DNA of 64,000 bases from Parasutterella secunda (GTDB lineage: Bacteria > Pseudomonadota > Gammaproteobacteria > Burkholderiales > Burkholderiaceae_F): assembly GCF_016901835.1 (NCBI RefSeq), contig NZ_JACJKX010000001.1, positions 62,001 to 126,000 of the forward strand. The letters run 5' to 3'. This document shows positions 18,914 to 28,645 of this stretch, piece after piece. Each line of letters opens with the position of its first letter. Within the stretch, counting starts at the first letter, position 1. The notes beneath the pieces were generated by a model, which was not told the DNA's origin, ran no database searches, and worked only from the letters and a program-made list of their open reading frames with translations. The position numbers and the translations under genes were made by a program.

Positions 18914-20359
18914 ATGCAATGGGAAGTAGTGATCGGTCTTGAGACGCACGTACAGCTTTCTACCAAGACCAAAATTTTTTCAGCGGCTTCAACTGATTTT
19001 GGTGCCGAACCCAACACTCACGCATGTGTGGTGGACTTGGCTTTACCCGGTACGTTGCCGGTGTTGAATAAAGGGGCTGTGGAAAAGGCCATGAAGTTCG
19101 GCTTGGCCATTGGTGCTAAGGTTGCCCCTCGCTCTATTTTTGACCGTAAAAATTATTTCTATCCTGATTTACCGAAAGGGTATCAAATCAGTCAGTTTGA
19201 GTGGCCTATCGTGATCGGCGGTCAGGTTTCTTTTATGGTGACGCCCAAAAAGGGTGAGCCGTACATGAAAACACTGAATCTGACGCGTGCACACTTGGAA
19301 GAAGATGCCGGCAAGAGTGTTCACGGTTTGGAAGTGGGACAAAGCGGGATTGACTTAAACCGTGCAGGTACGCCGTTACTTGAAATTGTGACCGAACCGG
19401 AGTTGCGCTCTGCAGAAGAAGCCGTCGCTTACGCACGTACTTTACATGCTCTGGTCGTATGGCTTGGTATCAGTCATGGGGATATGCAAAACGGTAATTT
19501 CCGCTGTGATGCCAACGTCAGTGTTCGCCCTGTCGGGCAGAAGGAATTCGGAACACGCTGTGAAATTAAAAATTTAAACTCTTTCCGTTTCCTGCAAGAG
19601 GCCATCGAGTATGAAGTTCGTCGTCAGATTGAATTGATTGAAGACGGCGGAAAAGTTGTTCAGGCAACGCGTTTATATGATCCTGATACAGGAGAAACGC
19701 GTCAGATGCGATCTAAGGAAGATTCGATGGATTACCGTTACTTCCCGGATCCCGATCTTTTGCCGTTGGATATTTCCGAGCAGTGGCTTGAAGAAGTTCG
19801 TTCGAGCATGCCTGAGTTGCCCGATCAGATGCGAGCTCGTCTGATAAAAGACTTCGGTTTATCGGAATACGATGCTTCAATTCTGACAGCTTCTAAGGAA
19901 GTGGCAGATTACTACTTGGCTGTTGCCGATAAGGTCAGCGATAAGAAGATTGCTGCCAACTGGGTGATGGGTGAAGTTTCGGCTGCTTTGAACCAAAAAG
20001 ACATGAGCATTGAAACTTTGCCGGTGACAGCAGAAAAATTAGCTGCTTTGATTAATCGTGTTTTGGATAACACGATTAACAACAGAGGGGCAAAGAAGAT
20101 TTTTGCTGCCATTTTGGAAGGCAATGCCGCCAGTGTGGATGACTTGATTGATCAGTTAGGTTTGAAACAAATCTCGGATACCGGAGCGATTGAGAAAATT
20201 GTCGATGAAGTGATCGCCAATAATCCCAAGAATGTTGAAGAGTTCCGTGCCGGCAAAGAAAAAGCTCTGAATGGTCTGGTCGGACAAGTGATGAAGGCCA
20301 GTAAAGGAAAAGCTAATCCGGCTCAAGTCAATCAGCTGCTCAGAAAGAAGTTGGCTTAA
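18914..20359 (+). CDS. gatB: Asp-tRNA(Asn)/Glu-tRNA(Gln) amidotransferase subunit B
   Basis: 481 residues from the ATG at 18914, preceded by AGGGGAAG; an earlier frame start lies inside gatA. GatB binds the misacylated tRNA, activates its side chain with ATP and receives ammonia from Gat[31 protein letters not shown] and the [17 protein letters not shown] block are diagnostic. The C-terminal YqeY-like tail (from about residue 330) contacts the tRNA elbow. Confidence 0.97.
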   Translation: MQWEVVIGLETHVQLSTKTKIFSAASTDFGAEPNTHACVVDLALPGTLPVLNKGAVEKAMKFGLAIGAKVAPRSIFDRKNYFYPDLPKGYQISQFEWPIVIGGQVSFMVTPKKGEPYMKTLNLTRAHLEEDAGKSVHGLEVGQSGIDLNRAGTPLLEIVTEPELRSAEEAVAYARTLHALVVWLGISHGDMQNGNFRCDANVSVRPVGQKEFGTRCEIKNLNSFRFLQEAIEYEVRRQIELIEDGGKVVQATRLYDPDTGETRQMRSKEDSMDYRYFPDPDLLPLDISEQWLEEVRSSMPELPDQMRARLIKDFGLSEYDASILTASKEVADYYLAVADKVSDKKIAANWVMGEVSAALNQKDMSIETLPVTAEKLAALINRVLDNTINNRGAKKIFAAILEGNAASVDDLIDQLGLKQISDTGAIEKIVDEVIANNPKNVEEFRAGKEKALNGLVGQVMKASKGKANPAQVNQLLRKKLA

Positions 20360-20391
20360 AAAAATTCCCCGACTTTTTGAGGGTAGGGGAA
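20358..20391 (-). terminator. Probable pyrE terminator between convergent gatB and pyrE
   Basis: Read on the minus strand, TTCCCC and GGGGAA form a 6-base stem over a 15-base loop and are followed at once by a run of seven T. The stem is short but the T run is good. Confidence 0.55.
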
Positions 20392-20415
20392 CATTAAGCC
20401 TGAAAACCCAGGCCG

Positions 20416-21090
20416 TCAGGCGCCGTAACGATTACGATATGCTTGGACGGCCTCTTTGTATGCACGAGCCTCTCTTGCCTTGGGGGTATCTTCATCCATA
20501 AAGGCAAGCAAATCTTTGAGGTTGATAATCGAAATGACCGGCATATGGAAAGTGTTGATGACGTCCTGAACGGCAGAAACTTCGGTCATTTGTTCCGCAT
20601 TGCCGCCTTTTTCCATACGATCTAAAGCAATTAAAACCCCGCTGGCTTGCGCGCCTGCGGCTTGAATTAATTTGACGGATTCACGCACGGAGGTGCCGGC
20701 AGAAATCACATCGTCAATCACGATAACCTTACCTTTGAGCGGAGAGCCGATGATCATGCCGCCTTCACCATGATCCTTAGCTTCTTTTCGGTTAAAGGCA
20801 TAAGGGATGTCGCATCCCATTTCCGCCAATTTGACTGCAACGGCAGCGGCCAAAGGAATGCCTTTATAAGCCGGTCCGAAGATCATATCAAATTCAATTT
20901 TTCCCTCTTGGCGGGCGCTCAGAAGTGTTTGGGCGTAAAACTCCGCCAATTTGCCGAGAGTTTTACCGGTATTAAAAAGACCCAGATTAAAGAAGTAGGG
21001 CGATAAACGGCCTGCTTTGGTTTTAAATTCTCCGAAACGCAATACGTTAGTATTCAGAGCAAATTCGATAAATTCGTGTTGTAAAGACAT
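20416..21090 (-). CDS. pyrE: Orotate phosphoribosyltransferase
   Basis: 224 residues. Converts orotate and PRPP to OMP in pyrimidine synthesis. The PRPP-binding loop VIVIDDVISAGTS and GPAYKGIPLAAAVAVKL, plus AFNRKEAKDHGEGG with the flexible-loop Lys, are intact. It is monocistronic, divergent from the exonuclease gene, with the start ATG at 21090. Confidence 0.95.
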   Translation of the reverse strand: MSLQHEFIEFALNTNVLRFGEFKTKAGRLSPYFFNLGLFNTGKTLGKLAEFYAQTLLSARQEGKIEFDMIFGPAYKGIPLAAAVAVKLAEMGCDIPYAFNRKEAKDHGEGGMIIGSPLKGKVIVIDDVISAGTSVRESVKLIQAAGAQASGVLIALDRMEKGGNAEQMTEVSAVQDVINTFHMPVISIINLKDLLAFMDEDTPKAREARAYKEAVQAYRNRYGA

Positions 21091-21161
21091 AATATGAGTC
21101 CGACAAAATTCGTAATGATTCAGGATAATTACCCAAAGAACAAATTTTAACGAGAAAACAA

Positions 21162-21929
21162 ATGTTGCGCATTATTACCTTCAACGCCAATGGGTTGCGC
21201 TCGGCAGCCAAAAAGAATTTTTGGTCTTGGTTCGATCAACAACAGGCAGACATTTTATGTGTGCAGGAACTCAAAGGACAGGAGTCTGATTTTACTGACG
21301 AGGTTTTGCACCGAGATGGCTATCACCTTTATATGCACACGGCCCAAAAGCGCGGTTACTCGGGCGTAGCACTTTACAGCCGTGTTCAACCGAAATCGGT
21401 TCAAATCGGATTCGGTAATGAAGAGTTTGATGCAGAGGGGCGTTACGTCCGGGCAGAATTTGAAGATTACGTGGTTATTTCCGTGTATTTCCCATCAGGA
21501 ACCAGTTCAGACGATCGACAGGAAGCAAAATTTCGCTTTTTAGATGTATTTAAAACGCATCTCAAAGAAATCAAGGCGTTGAATAAGGATATTGTTTTTT
21601 GTGGTGATATCAATATTGCCCATAAAGAAATAGACCTGAAAAATTGGAAAGGTAATCTGACACACTCTGGCTTTTTGCCTGAAGAAAGACAATGGCTGAC
21701 GGATCTGTTTTCTGATGATTGGGTTGATGTTTTCCGTTATCTTGAACCGACCAAAGAGCAATATACTTGGTGGAGTCAAAGAGGACAGGCGCGAGCTAAA
21801 AATGTCGGATGGCGTATTGACTATCAGATCGCAACGCCCGGATTGGCAAGCAAGGCCTGTCGGACATCTGTATACAGTGAAGAAAAATTCTCCGATCATG
21901 CTCCGTTAACAGTGGACTATGAGGTTTAA
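21162..21929 (+). CDS. xth: Exodeoxyribonuclease III / AP endonuclease
   Basis: 255 residues, the usual length of the ExoIII family. Cuts at abasic sites and degrades 3' ends in base-excision repair. The endonuclease-exonuclease-phosphatase fold shows FNANGLRSA (metal-site Asn), VQELKGQE (metal Glu), GDINIAHKEIDL (catalytic Asp/Asn), RIDYQIATP and the terminal SDHAPL with the catalytic His. It is followed four bases later by rsuA. Confidence 0.93.
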   Translation: MLRIITFNANGLRSAAKKNFWSWFDQQQADILCVQELKGQESDFTDEVLHRDGYHLYMHTAQKRGYSGVALYSRVQPKSVQIGFGNEEFDAEGRYVRAEFEDYVVISVYFPSGTSSDDRQEAKFRFLDVFKTHLKEIKALNKDIVFCGDINIAHKEIDLKNWKGNLTHSGFLPEERQWLTDLFSDDWVDVFRYLEPTKEQYTWWSQRGQARAKNVGWRIDYQIATPGLASKACRTSVYSEEKFSDHAPLTVDYEV

Positions 21930-21932
21930 ACC

Positions 21933-22622
21933 GTGAAGTTGGAACAAGTGTTATTCAGCCAGGGGTTCGGAACACGTCACGAGTGTTACGGCTTAATCGT
22001 TCAGGGAAGGGTCGCTATTGAGGGACAGACTTTAACGGATCCTTGGATGGATGTTGACACAAATGCTCTGGAATTTAGCGTTGATGGGGTTAGTTGGCCT
22101 TACTTTGAAAAGGCTGTGATTGCATTGAATAAACCGACCGGTTATGAATGTTCCCGAAAGCCGATCCATCATCCGTCAGTCATGTCATTATTGCCTGCAC
22201 CTTTACGAAATCGTGGAGTGCAACCCGTCGGTCGACTCGATGAAGACACGACGGGGTTGTTGATTCTGACCGATGACGGAGCACTGCTGCACAGGCTCAC
22301 CCATCCTAAAAAACATGTCGCCAAAATTTATAGAGTGACAGCAAAACACCCGATGGATGAAACAATGTTTCATCAGCTTCTTACCGGAGTTGTGTTGGAC
22401 GGAGAAAAGGAAAAAGTTGCAGCCGATGCTATCGAACAAAAGAGTGATAGGGTATTTGAGATGAAAATTACCCAGGGTAAATATCACCAGGTTAAACGCA
22501 TGGTTGCGGCGGTTGGGAATCGGGTGCAAGCATTGCACCGTATCAGTGTCGGTCACTATACACTTTCAGAAGAATTGTCTGAAAAACAATGGTGTTTTAT
22601 CCGTAAAGAGGATTTGATTTAA
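21933..22622 (+). CDS. rsuA: 16S rRNA pseudouridine synthase (RsuA family)
   Basis: 229 residues, GTG start at 21933. A small S4-like RNA-binding domain (residues 1-60) precedes the catalytic domain with the Asp motif GRLDEDTTGLLILTDDG. The FEMKITQGKYHQVKRMVAAVGN motif matches the RsuA/RluB/E/F group, and the short length fits RsuA, which modifies U516 of 16S rRNA. RluE is a possible alternative. It lies in line with the exonuclease and ampG genes. Confidence 0.85.
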   Translation: MKLEQVLFSQGFGTRHECYGLIVQGRVAIEGQTLTDPWMDVDTNALEFSVDGVSWPYFEKAVIALNKPTGYECSRKPIHHPSVMSLLPAPLRNRGVQPVGRLDEDTTGLLILTDDGALLHRLTHPKKHVAKIYRVTAKHPMDETMFHQLLTGVVLDGEKEKVAADAIEQKSDRVFEMKITQGKYHQVKRMVAAVGNRVQALHRISVGHYTLSEELSEKQWCFIRKEDLI

Positions 22623-22624
22623 CC

Positions 22625-24031
22625 ATGTCGACAGAATCTGGCCGCTCATCCTGGTTGTCAGCTTGGCGAATTTATACCCGGGCTCAAACCCTCAGAATGT
22701 TTTTTCTCGGGTTTGCCTCCGGATTGCCGCTTCTGCTCGTGTTGGGGACATTGTCGTTTTGGCTTCGAGAGGCGGGGGTTGAACTCAGTACTATCGGAAT
22801 GGTGACATGGGTAGGGTTGGCTTACGGATTTAAATGGGCCTGGGCACCTCTTGTTGATCGATTGAAACTACCGATCCTGACAGCTTATTTCGGGCGCAGA
22901 CGAGCGTGGTTACTATTTTCTCAACTGTCGGTAACGATATGTCTGGTCGCCATGGGTTTGACAGACCCGCAGCAAAATCTGATGTTGATGATTGTGTTTA
23001 CGACATTGACCGCTTTCTTTTCTGCGACTCAAGACATTGCGTTGGATGCTTATCGAATTGAAAGTGCTCAATTGTCTGAACAGGCGGCTTTAGCGGCTAT
23101 GTATCAAACCGGTTACCGTTTGGCGATGATATGGGCCGGTGCCGGGGCATTGGCATTGGCGGCCTTTTTTACCTCAACCGACTCACAGTATGACCCCTTA
23201 GCGTGGCAGTGGGCTTACATGGTGATGGCTTCGAGTATGGTTGTCGGTCTGGTAACTGTCTTGCTTTCACCCGAACCCACCCGAGAGGTCAGCCGCCATA
23301 CAACAGATTTGACAGTCACTCGTCTGCAGCACTGCAAACAAGCGCATCCGGACTGGCCAGAGCGTAAAACTCGTCTGGCTGTTTGGTTTTATGAAGCCGC
23401 CTGTTTGCCATTCATTGATTTTTTCACTCGCTATCATTGGCATGCGGCCGTGATTTTGGCATTGGTGGCGACTTATCGAATTTCTGATGTTGTGATGGGA
23501 GTAATGGCCAATCCGTTTTATCAGGATCTGGGTTTCAGTAAAGAAGAAGTGGCCGCAGTTTCTAAAGTTTTCGGTGTTGTGATGACATTGTTGGGGGCGT
23601 TTATCGGAGGCATGATCAGCACTCGACTTGGCGTTATGAAAACACTGTTTTTAGGCGGATTGCTGTCTGCGATCACGAATCTGTTGTTTTCTTGGTTGGC
23701 AACTCAGGGACATCACCTGCCTTACCTGATGATAACGGTCAGTGCTGATAATTTAGCGGCAGGCATCGCCTCGGTGGCTTTTTTAGCCTACCTTGCAGGC
23801 TTGACCAACACGGCTTACACGGCCACTCAATATGCCCTTTTCAGTTCCGTGATGTTGCTGTTGCCGAAATTTTTAGCCGGATTTTCCGGTTTTGTCGTTG
23901 AAAGCATCGGCTACAGTCTGTTTTTCGTTTCCACAGCACTGATCGGGGTACCGGTCTTAGTCCTGGTAGCCTGGGCAGCCTACCTGGAACACCGACGAAA
24001 TATTAATGGCGTCGACGACTCGAGCGATTAA
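22625..24031 (+). CDS. ampG: AmpG-like muropeptide permease (MFS)
   Basis: 468 residues with about 12-14 membrane segments. AmpG imports anhydromuropeptides released by cell-wall turnover for recycling. LGFASGLPLLLVLGTLSFWLRE (read in two parts) is the N-terminal AmpG motif; WAPLVDRLKLP and ATQDIALDAYRIE are the conserved loops. It begins three bases after rsuA. Its last 29 bases overlap the convergent UPF0149 gene, so no separate terminator exists between them. Confidence 0.9.
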   Translation: MSTESGRSSWLSAWRIYTRAQTLRMFFLGFASGLPLLLVLGTLSFWLREAGVELSTIGMVTWVGLAYGFKWAWAPLVDRLKLPILTAYFGRRRAWLLFSQLSVTICLVAMGLTDPQQNLMLMIVFTTLTAFFSATQDIALDAYRIESAQLSEQAALAAMYQTGYRLAMIWAGAGALALAAFFTSTDSQYDPLAWQWAYMVMASSMVVGLVTVLLSPEPTREVSRHTTDLTVTRLQHCKQAHPDWPERKTRLAVWFYEAACLPFIDFFTRYHWHAAVILALVATYRISDVVMGVMANPFYQDLGFSKEEVAAVSKVFGVVMTLLGAFIGGMISTRLGVMKTLFLGGLLSAITNLLFSWLATQGHHLPYLMITVSADNLAAGIASVAFLAYLAGLTNTAYTATQYALFSSVMLLLPKFLAGFSGFVVESIGYSLFFVSTALIGVPVLVLVAWAAYLEHRRNINGVDDSSD

Positions 24032-24689
24032 TACCTTGTCCTTGCTTTTTATCGTCCGAAAATCCTCGAGTAACCGAAGCAATCTGTTTGATGCAGATTG
24101 CAATATCTTCAATAGCATCATCAAGATTTTCAAGAGGCGACTCTGACAGCAGCTCATCTCTGACCGAGGCAAAGTCTCCGATTTCTTCTTCAGGAAGATG
24201 GCGCCATACGCCAACCAGTGCGGAAGTTACTTCCGGGTTGTCGGAATCAAGCAAACCGCTCCACTTCTGAGCTGCAGTTAAGAAGCCGGAAGCAAACGGT
24301 TGTAACGCAACAATCTCATCTTCGCCGGTTAAAGGCTCTCCGTTATCATCTTCCGGGTCGAACACAATGGGATCGATGGGTTGTCGTTGTGCTAAGCGAT
24401 GATTAATTTCGCGATAGCGTCTGTAGAGCAATTCCTCCAGTCTGGTTTGAAGAGGTTCTTTCAAAACAGAAGGTTTGGCAGTAGGGGCACAGAAAATCAA
24501 CGGCATCCACTCTGTGGGGGGTACCTCTTGAGGAAGTAAGCACAAAGCTGTCAGAAAGCCATCGGCTTGAGAAGCGTCCATGGCCAGACTGTCTTCATCT
24601 AATTGAGCCAGTAATTCGTCGAGTTCGACGAATTCGTCATCTTTCAGAGCACGATTTAAAGAGTGAGACGCCATCATTGAAAATCTCAT
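24003..24689 (-). CDS. UPF0149 (YgfB/YecA-like) family protein
   Basis: 228 residues. The start at 24689 has TAGGAAAA upstream; starts at internal Met5 or Met6 are possible. The pattern ELDELLAQLDEDSLAMDASQADGFLTAL is the family hallmark and FASGFLTAAQKWSGL a second conserved helix. The function is uncertain; a relative in gammaproteobacteria modulates peptidoglycan-recycling and beta-lactamase signalling, so the convergence with ampG is noteworthy but may be accidental. No Zn-binding SEC-C tail is present. The C-terminus is basic (RSSRRRH). Confidence 0.75.
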   Translation of the reverse strand: MRFSMMASHSLNRALKDDEFVELDELLAQLDEDSLAMDASQADGFLTALCLLPQEVPPTEWMPLIFCAPTAKPSVLKEPLQTRLEELLYRRYREINHRLAQRQPIDPIVFDPEDDNGEPLTGEDEIVALQPFASGFLTAAQKWSGLLDSDNPEVTSALVGVWRHLPEEEIGDFASVRDELLSESPLENLDDAIEDIAICIKQIASVTRGFSDDKKQGQGINRSSRRRH

Positions 24690-24756
24690 AGCAGTTTTCC
24701 TACTGCCGATTATAAAATGACGGATGAATCAAAAAAGAAAGTGAGGGTATTTAGAA

Positions 24757-25083
24757 ATGGCAGTTGTTGTTTTTCGCTCTAAAGTTACCGGCGAAGTCAT
24801 CATGATGAGAAACCATGTTGAACCGATTTTTAAGCAAGCCGGAATTGTTTTTCATGATAAAGGAGCATTTCTGGCGGAAGATTTGCCGGCAGTCATTCAG
24901 TCACTGGAAAAGGTAATTGACGCAGTGGCTCAAAACGAGGTACCGGAAGATGAGGACGAAGCAAAAGAAAAACCCGCCATGCTTGCTGCAGTCGGTATTC
25001 GTACGCGGTTCTACTCCCTATTAAAACTTTTGCGAAAAGCAGCCGATAAGGGAGTGAATGTCCACTGGGAACCTTTGTCCTAA
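24757..25083 (+). CDS. DUF1840 protein
   Basis: 108 residues. Small cytosolic protein of the beta/gammaproteobacterial DUF1840 family: MAVVVFRSKVTGEVIMM, a LPAVIQSLEKVIDAV helix, an acidic linker and RFYSLLKLLRKAADKGVNVHWEP at the end. No function is known. Its stop overlaps the convergent trkH stop by four bases. Confidence 0.8.
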   Translation: MAVVVFRSKVTGEVIMMRNHVEPIFKQAGIVFHDKGAFLAEDLPAVIQSLEKVIDAVAQNEVPEDEDEAKEKPAMLAAVGIRTRFYSLLKLLRKAADKGVNVHWEPLS

Positions 25084-26552
25084 TTTCTCCAGAATGCTCG
25101 GGTAAAGATTACGAAGACCGTAAATAACTCAAGACGGCCGACAAACATACAGAAAGAACCCACCCACAGATGCAAAGGACTGCAGGCAGCGTAGTTACCG
25201 GCCGGCCCCACATCCCCTAAGCCGGGACCGGCGTTGGCTATGCAAGCGATGACTGTTGAAAAAGCTTCGGTTAAATCTACACCCGAGAACATAATCAGCA
25301 TTGTGCACGTGCACACCACTATGATGTGCAAAGCAAAAAATGCCGAAACATTGCCGATAATATTTTCAGGGATAGTGAGTTTGCCTAATCTCAGCGGTAA
25401 ATAATCTCGAGGTCTTAACAGGGTATGCAGGCACAAAACCGCCTGTTTGATAAAAATTAACAGTCGAAGCATCTTTACACCGCCTCCGGTTGAACCGGAG
25501 CAGGATGCAAAAAGGCTGCCGATCAGCAGTAAAAAGCCTATTGATGAAGGCCAAAGCTCGTAATTTTCAGTGGTGTATCCGGTCGTTGAAAATAGAGACG
25601 CAACGTTAAACAATGCGTGACGCAGCGTGGTTTCCCAGGAGGGATAGACGTGGTTGACGCTTAAAATACCAAAAACAATGAGAACCCCGGCCAATAGAAC
25701 CAGGCACCATGCACGTGCTTCAATATCCGTGAAATAGGTTGAAATGGAACGTTGCCGCCAGGCCGTGAAGTGAAGCGAGAAATTAAAGCCTGAAAAAATC
25801 ATAAAACCGACAGCAACCATTTCAATCGCCGGCGAGTTAAAGTAGCCGATACTTTGATCATAGGGCGTAATTCCGCTCAGGCTCATTGTTGTGAACATAA
25901 ACATAACGGAATCATCCCAATTCATGCCGGCCCAGTGGTATGCGGCAACGCAAGCGATAGAAGCGAGAATATAAATGACGTAAAGAGCTTTGGCTGTATC
26001 GGCAATACGAGGAGTCAATCGGTCATCTTTGAACAGATTGGAATTTTCAACCTTAAAAAGTTGAGCACCCCCGACCCCCAACAGAGGCAGGATGGCTACG
26101 GCCAAAACAATGATACCCATACCACCGAGCCAGGATAAGAGACAGCGCCAGTAGTTCAGAGACAGCGGCAGATCGGATAAATTGGTCAGGGCGGTTGCTC
26201 CGGTTGTTGTTAAACAGGAAACCGCTTCAAAAAAGATCCGATAGTAGGCAATATCCGGCAGCAATAAGGTCAGTGGAAGAGAGCCGACCAGTGCAGCGGA
26301 CAGCCATGACAACGTGACAAGAAGAAAGCCGTCTCGAGGTTCTAATTCTCTTTTAAAACGTTTGGTTGAAAAAAGAAGAAATAAACCGATAGTTAGCGTC
26401 ACAGCAGCAGAAAGTCCGAACTCGGACAAAACGTCCTCTCCGTCCCGATAAGCAATAGCAAGAGGAAGAAGCTGAGCCCCGGCCAAAATGATCAGCAAAG
26501 GGCCCAAAGCGTTCAAAACGGGCAGAATCAGTCGTTTTTGAGTTCGGAACAT
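25080..26552 (-). CDS. trkH: Trk potassium uptake protein, membrane subunit
   Basis: 490 residues, the usual TrkH length, with four M1-P-M2 units. Selectivity-filter stretches are visible: CLTTTGATAL, TTMSLSGITPYD, SLFSTTGYTT and CIANAGPGLGD, each with the key filter glycine. TrkH conducts K+ and is gated by TrkA. It follows trkA by 11 bases and closes the run fmt-rsmB-DUF4390-ntrY-ntrX-trkA-trkH, an order common in Betaproteobacteria. Confidence 0.93.
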   Translation of the reverse strand: MFRTQKRLILPVLNALGPLLIILAGAQLLPLAIAYRDGEDVLSEFGLSAAVTLTIGLFLLFSTKRFKRELEPRDGFLLVTLSWLSAALVGSLPLTLLLPDIAYYRIFFEAVSCLTTTGATALTNLSDLPLSLNYWRCLLSWLGGMGIIVLAVAILPLLGVGGAQLFKVENSNLFKDDRLTPRIADTAKALYVIYILASIACVAAYHWAGMNWDDSVMFMFTTMSLSGITPYDQSIGYFNSPAIEMVAVGFMIFSGFNFSLHFTAWRQRSISTYFTDIEARAWCLVLLAGVLIVFGILSVNHVYPSWETTLRHALFNVASLFSTTGYTTENYELWPSSIGFLLLIGSLFASCSGSTGGGVKMLRLLIFIKQAVLCLHTLLRPRDYLPLRLGKLTIPENIIGNVSAFFALHIIVVCTCTMLIMFSGVDLTEAFSTVIACIANAGPGLGDVGPAGNYAACSPLHLWVGSFCMFVGRLELFTVFVIFTRAFWRN

Positions 26553-26563
26553 GGTGAGCTCGC

Positions 26564-27961
26564 TTAGAAGAAGCCGACATCAACCTCGAACAAACGTTCG
26601 ATACGTTGAATCACTTTCTTGTTCGGAACAAACAATATCAGATGATCATCGTCCATAACCGTGAGGTCGGGTTCGGCCATTAATACATTGGCCTCATCGC
26701 CTTGGCCACGAACAATGGCCCCGACGGATACTCCTTTGGGAAAAGCAATTTCGCGCAGCGCTTTTCCGACCACTTTTGAACTTTTTTTCGTACCGTGGGC
26801 GATGATTTCCAAAGCTTCGGCTTTATCCTGATAGAGTTCCTGGGCATTGACGACATCACCGTAGCGGATATGTCTGAGTAGTTCACCTAAAGAAGCTTGT
26901 GTCGGGGAGACTGTGACATCAACCTCTGTACCTCGGACAAGATCGGAGTAAACCTGATTTTCCAGTAAAACAATGCTTCGCTTAGCGCCGAGCTTTTTAG
27001 CCAAGAGCGCAGTCATAACGTTAATTTCATCGTTATTGGATAAGGCTACCACCACATCGGCCTGATCAATGCCTTCTTGCATCAGCGCCAGTGTGTCGTC
27101 ATGTTTGACCAAAGATACGGAGACTTTGTTACTGCTGAATCGTTTGGAGAGGTCAATTGCGACCTCTTCCTTGCCCTCAAAAATTTTGATTCTGCGTTTG
27201 GATCGTGCAGGTTCCAGTTCATCGGTCAGCAACCCGGATAACTCTCCACCGTTAATGAGAACAATGGTTTCGGCTTTTTCAAAAGGATGCAGGTCTTCGA
27301 TGACCATTTCCGCGCATTCGCTGGAAACGAGGACGGTAATTTCATCATCGGCTTCAATGACGGTGTCGTTTCGGCACTCTAATCTTCTATTGCGCCGATA
27401 AATAGAGATAAATCTCATCTTTGCCTCAGGCATCATTCTGAAAGCATCTTCCAAAGTTTTGCCCGTGAGAGGAGCAGAGTCGGTGGAATTGACTGTAAAA
27501 AGAGAGAGTTTATTTTCGGCGAAATTCAATACCTGTTGAGCAGCAGGGAAAGTAATTAACTTGGCAAATTGTGTGGCCATTGCCTGCTCAGGCCAGATGA
27601 CGCTTGTTGCACGAAAGCCTTCATCACCTAAAATGCGGGGATAGTGTCTCAATTCACTGTCACGGACACGGGCAATGCGCATAGGGACATTAAAGATTTG
27701 CGCAGCCAATGTGCAGGCAACAAGATTCGTTTCGTCGTTGGCAGTTACGGCAATGAGCAGGTCACTGTCCATAGCCCCAGCACTACTCAGTACAGAGGGA
27801 GAGCTGGCATCACCGACGATGCCTCGAAGATCAAAACGCTCCTGCATTTGCTCGATACGATCTGCCGACTCGTCCACGATAGTGATGTCGTTTGCATCAC
27901 TGACCAGACTCTGCGCTACGGATTGGCCGACCCGGCCTGCTCCCAAAATCAAAATTTTCAT
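26564..27961 (-). CDS. trkA: Trk system regulatory subunit TrkA
   Basis: 465 residues in the standard two RCK_N plus RCK_C tandem arrangement. The first NAD(H) site is MKILILGAGRVGQSVAQSL with the following acidic DE residue. The second half (from about residue 230) begins ETIVLINGGELSGLLT, where the usual GxGxxG is degraded to NGGELSG, so the second site may bind nucleotide poorly. Each half ends in a TrkA-C domain (EDAFRMMPEAK and LREIAFPKGVSVGAIVRG). It controls TrkH opening. It lies directly upstream of trkH and 13 bases after the response-regulator gene. Confidence 0.92.
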   Translation of the reverse strand: MKILILGAGRVGQSVAQSLVSDANDITIVDESADRIEQMQERFDLRGIVGDASSPSVLSSAGAMDSDLLIAVTANDETNLVACTLAAQIFNVPMRIARVRDSELRHYPRILGDEGFRATSVIWPEQAMATQFAKLITFPAAQQVLNFAENKLSLFTVNSTDSAPLTGKTLEDAFRMMPEAKMRFISIYRRNRRLECRNDTVIEADDEITVLVSSECAEMVIEDLHPFEKAETIVLINGGELSGLLTDELEPARSKRRIKIFEGKEEVAIDLSKRFSSNKVSVSLVKHDDTLALMQEGIDQADVVVALSNNDEINVMTALLAKKLGAKRSIVLLENQVYSDLVRGTEVDVTVSPTQASLGELLRHIRYGDVVNAQELYQDKAEALEIIAHGTKKSSKVVGKALREIAFPKGVSVGAIVRGQGDEANVLMAEPDLTVMDDDHLILFVPNKKVIQRIERLFEVDVGFF

Positions 27962-27974
27962 AACTCAAGCGTGA

Positions 27975-28619
27975 CTAAGATTCGTCCTTGGACCACTCAA
28001 TACCGAGTTGGCGTAATTTTCGATACAGATGGGTACGTTCCAATTGAGCTTTGGCAGCCACTCGGGTCATGCTGTAATTTTCCTGCTCGAGAAGATGGGA
28101 AAAATAAGCTCGTTCGAATTGGTCCCGCGCTTCGCGCAAGGGTAGGGAGAAATCGATCAATTCGCTCAAGGAGCGGGAAGTGGATTGTTCTTTTTTACTT
28201 TTTTCAGCATTATCGGCGCTGCGCTGAACAGCTGCGGCCGTACGCTCCATGGTTTGTTTGGCAGCCAACGCAGCACGTAAAGCTTCTGTCAGTGTCTTGA
28301 TAGAAGTGGGTTTTTCAAGGAAAGAATAGGCACCGAACTTTGTTGCTTCAACGGCCATATCGATGTTGGCGTGGCCGGACATCATAATAACCGGACAAGG
28401 CAGCGGTCCTTGTGAAGCCCATTCTTTGAGCAAAGACATCCCGTCGGTATCGGGCATCCAGATATCAAGCAAAATTACATCGGGAGAGCAAGAATGCAAG
28501 GCGCGACGAGCTTCCACGCTATTGGCCGCCACCGTGACGGTATAGCCCTCATCGGAAAGAATCTCACTGAAGAGCTCTCGAATTCCAACTTCGTCATCAA
28601 CAACAAGAACGTTTGCCAT
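27975..28619 (-). CDS. NtrX-like response regulator lacking the AAA+ domain
   Basis: 214 residues. An N-terminal receiver domain (residues 1-120, phospho-acceptor Asp52 in LLDIWMPDTDG, Lys in FLEKPTS) is joined by a charged linker to a C-terminal Fis-type helix-turn-helix (about 170-210, ending THLYRKLRQLGIEW). NtrX/NtrC regulators usually carry a sigma-54-activating AAA+ domain between these; here there is no Walker A and no GAFTGA loop, so it cannot remodel sigma-54 polymerase by itself. It should act as a DNA-binding repressor or sigma-70 regulator. It follows the ntrY-like kinase by 26 bases and is its obvious partner. Confidence 0.85.
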   Translation of the reverse strand: MANVLVVDDEVGIRELFSEILSDEGYTVTVAANSVEARRALHSCSPDVILLDIWMPDTDGMSLLKEWASQGPLPCPVIMMSGHANIDMAVEATKFGAYSFLEKPTSIKTLTEALRAALAAKQTMERTAAAVQRSADNAEKSKKEQSTSRSLSELIDFSLPLREARDQFERAYFSHLLEQENYSMTRVAAKAQLERTHLYRKLRQLGIEWSKDES

Positions 28620-28645
28620 TTAAATCCACAAGTCTGATAAAAAAG

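Noticed and set aside
27644-28300. A 218-codon plus-strand frame opposite trkA and the response-regulator gene
   Set aside because: It spans two well-supported minus-strand genes and their junction; no domain is recognisable.
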